Assembly: GCA_023245355.1 (NCBI GenBank)
Contig: JAHFKN010000008.1
Span: 1 to 49,876 of the forward strand
DNA from: Candidatus Gottesmanbacteria bacterium
Lineage (GTDB): Bacteria; Patescibacteriota; Microgenomatia; UBA10105; UBA927
Direction of reading: 5' to 3'
DNA length: 49,876 nucleotides
The notes below the pieces were generated by a model, which saw only the letters and a program-made list of their open reading frames with translations, did not search any database and was not told the DNA's origin. The translations under genes were made by a program, and so were the position numbers. Below are positions 49,674 to 49,876 of this stretch, in pieces. How positions within the stretch are numbered: position 1 is the stretch's first letter; each line of letters opens with the position of its first letter.

Positions 49674-49876
49674 ATGAAACCCACGATTATCGCGCTGTTG
49701 GGTAAACCGCTTGCGGGGAAAGACACCGTCGCGCGTTGCCTGCGTAATTTTGATGCGGGACTTGCAACGATATCTATTGGGGAAGTACTCCGTGAAGTAA
49801 AAGCCGTAGGGCAGGATCATCGGTTTTGGCCTCTTTTTAAGGATGCAATTACCATTGCCGACGCCGGAGGCATTGT
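49674..49876 (+). CDS. Adenylate kinase-like P-loop nucleotide kinase, partial at right edge
   Basis: Manual translation: MKPTIIALLGKPLAGKDTVARCLRNFDAGLATISIGEVLREVKA... (Walker A GKPLAGKDT). Confidence 0.6.
   Translation, partial: MKPTIIALLGKPLAGKDTVARCLRNFDAGLATISIGEVLREVKAVGQDHRFWPLFKDAITIADAGGI

Overview
The window reads as a gene-dense bacterial chromosome segment. TGA is used as a stop (for example at the end of argG), so the code looks standard. Gene style (many small hypotheticals, TP-rich surface proteins, very large membrane proteins) fits a Patescibacteria/CPR-like genome, but that placement is inference. Main contents, left to right: (1) a minus-strand ORF of about 898 codons, absent from the ORF track because it runs off the left edge. 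It encodes two tandem MerR-like HTH domains, a TP-rich linker, one TM helix and a long collagen-like Gly-X-Y domain. (2) A strong T-box riboswitch candidate with a possible Arg (CGC) specifier, upstream of argH-argG-argF-argS. (3) A divergent NRAMP-family transporter next to a soluble PRC-barrel/MgtE-N/CBS protein. (4) A PD-(D/E)XK-like protein divergent from two small coupled genes. (5) lepA. (6) A cluster of uncharacterised proteins including an HELGH protein, where two adjacent genes end in the same C-terminal peptide (HSNTxRITF). (7) A three-gene surface-glycan glycosyltransferase operon. (8) A secreted/lipoprotein region rich in stem-loops. (9) A DUF11 protein with an LPVAG sorting-like tail beside a sortase. 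(10) A four-gene operon ending in a 1987-aa protein with an apparent degenerate GT2-like segment. (11) An M16 peptidase and a partial P-loop kinase at the right edge. No rRNA, CRISPR array or clear transposase was recognised; no tRNA was found by eye.
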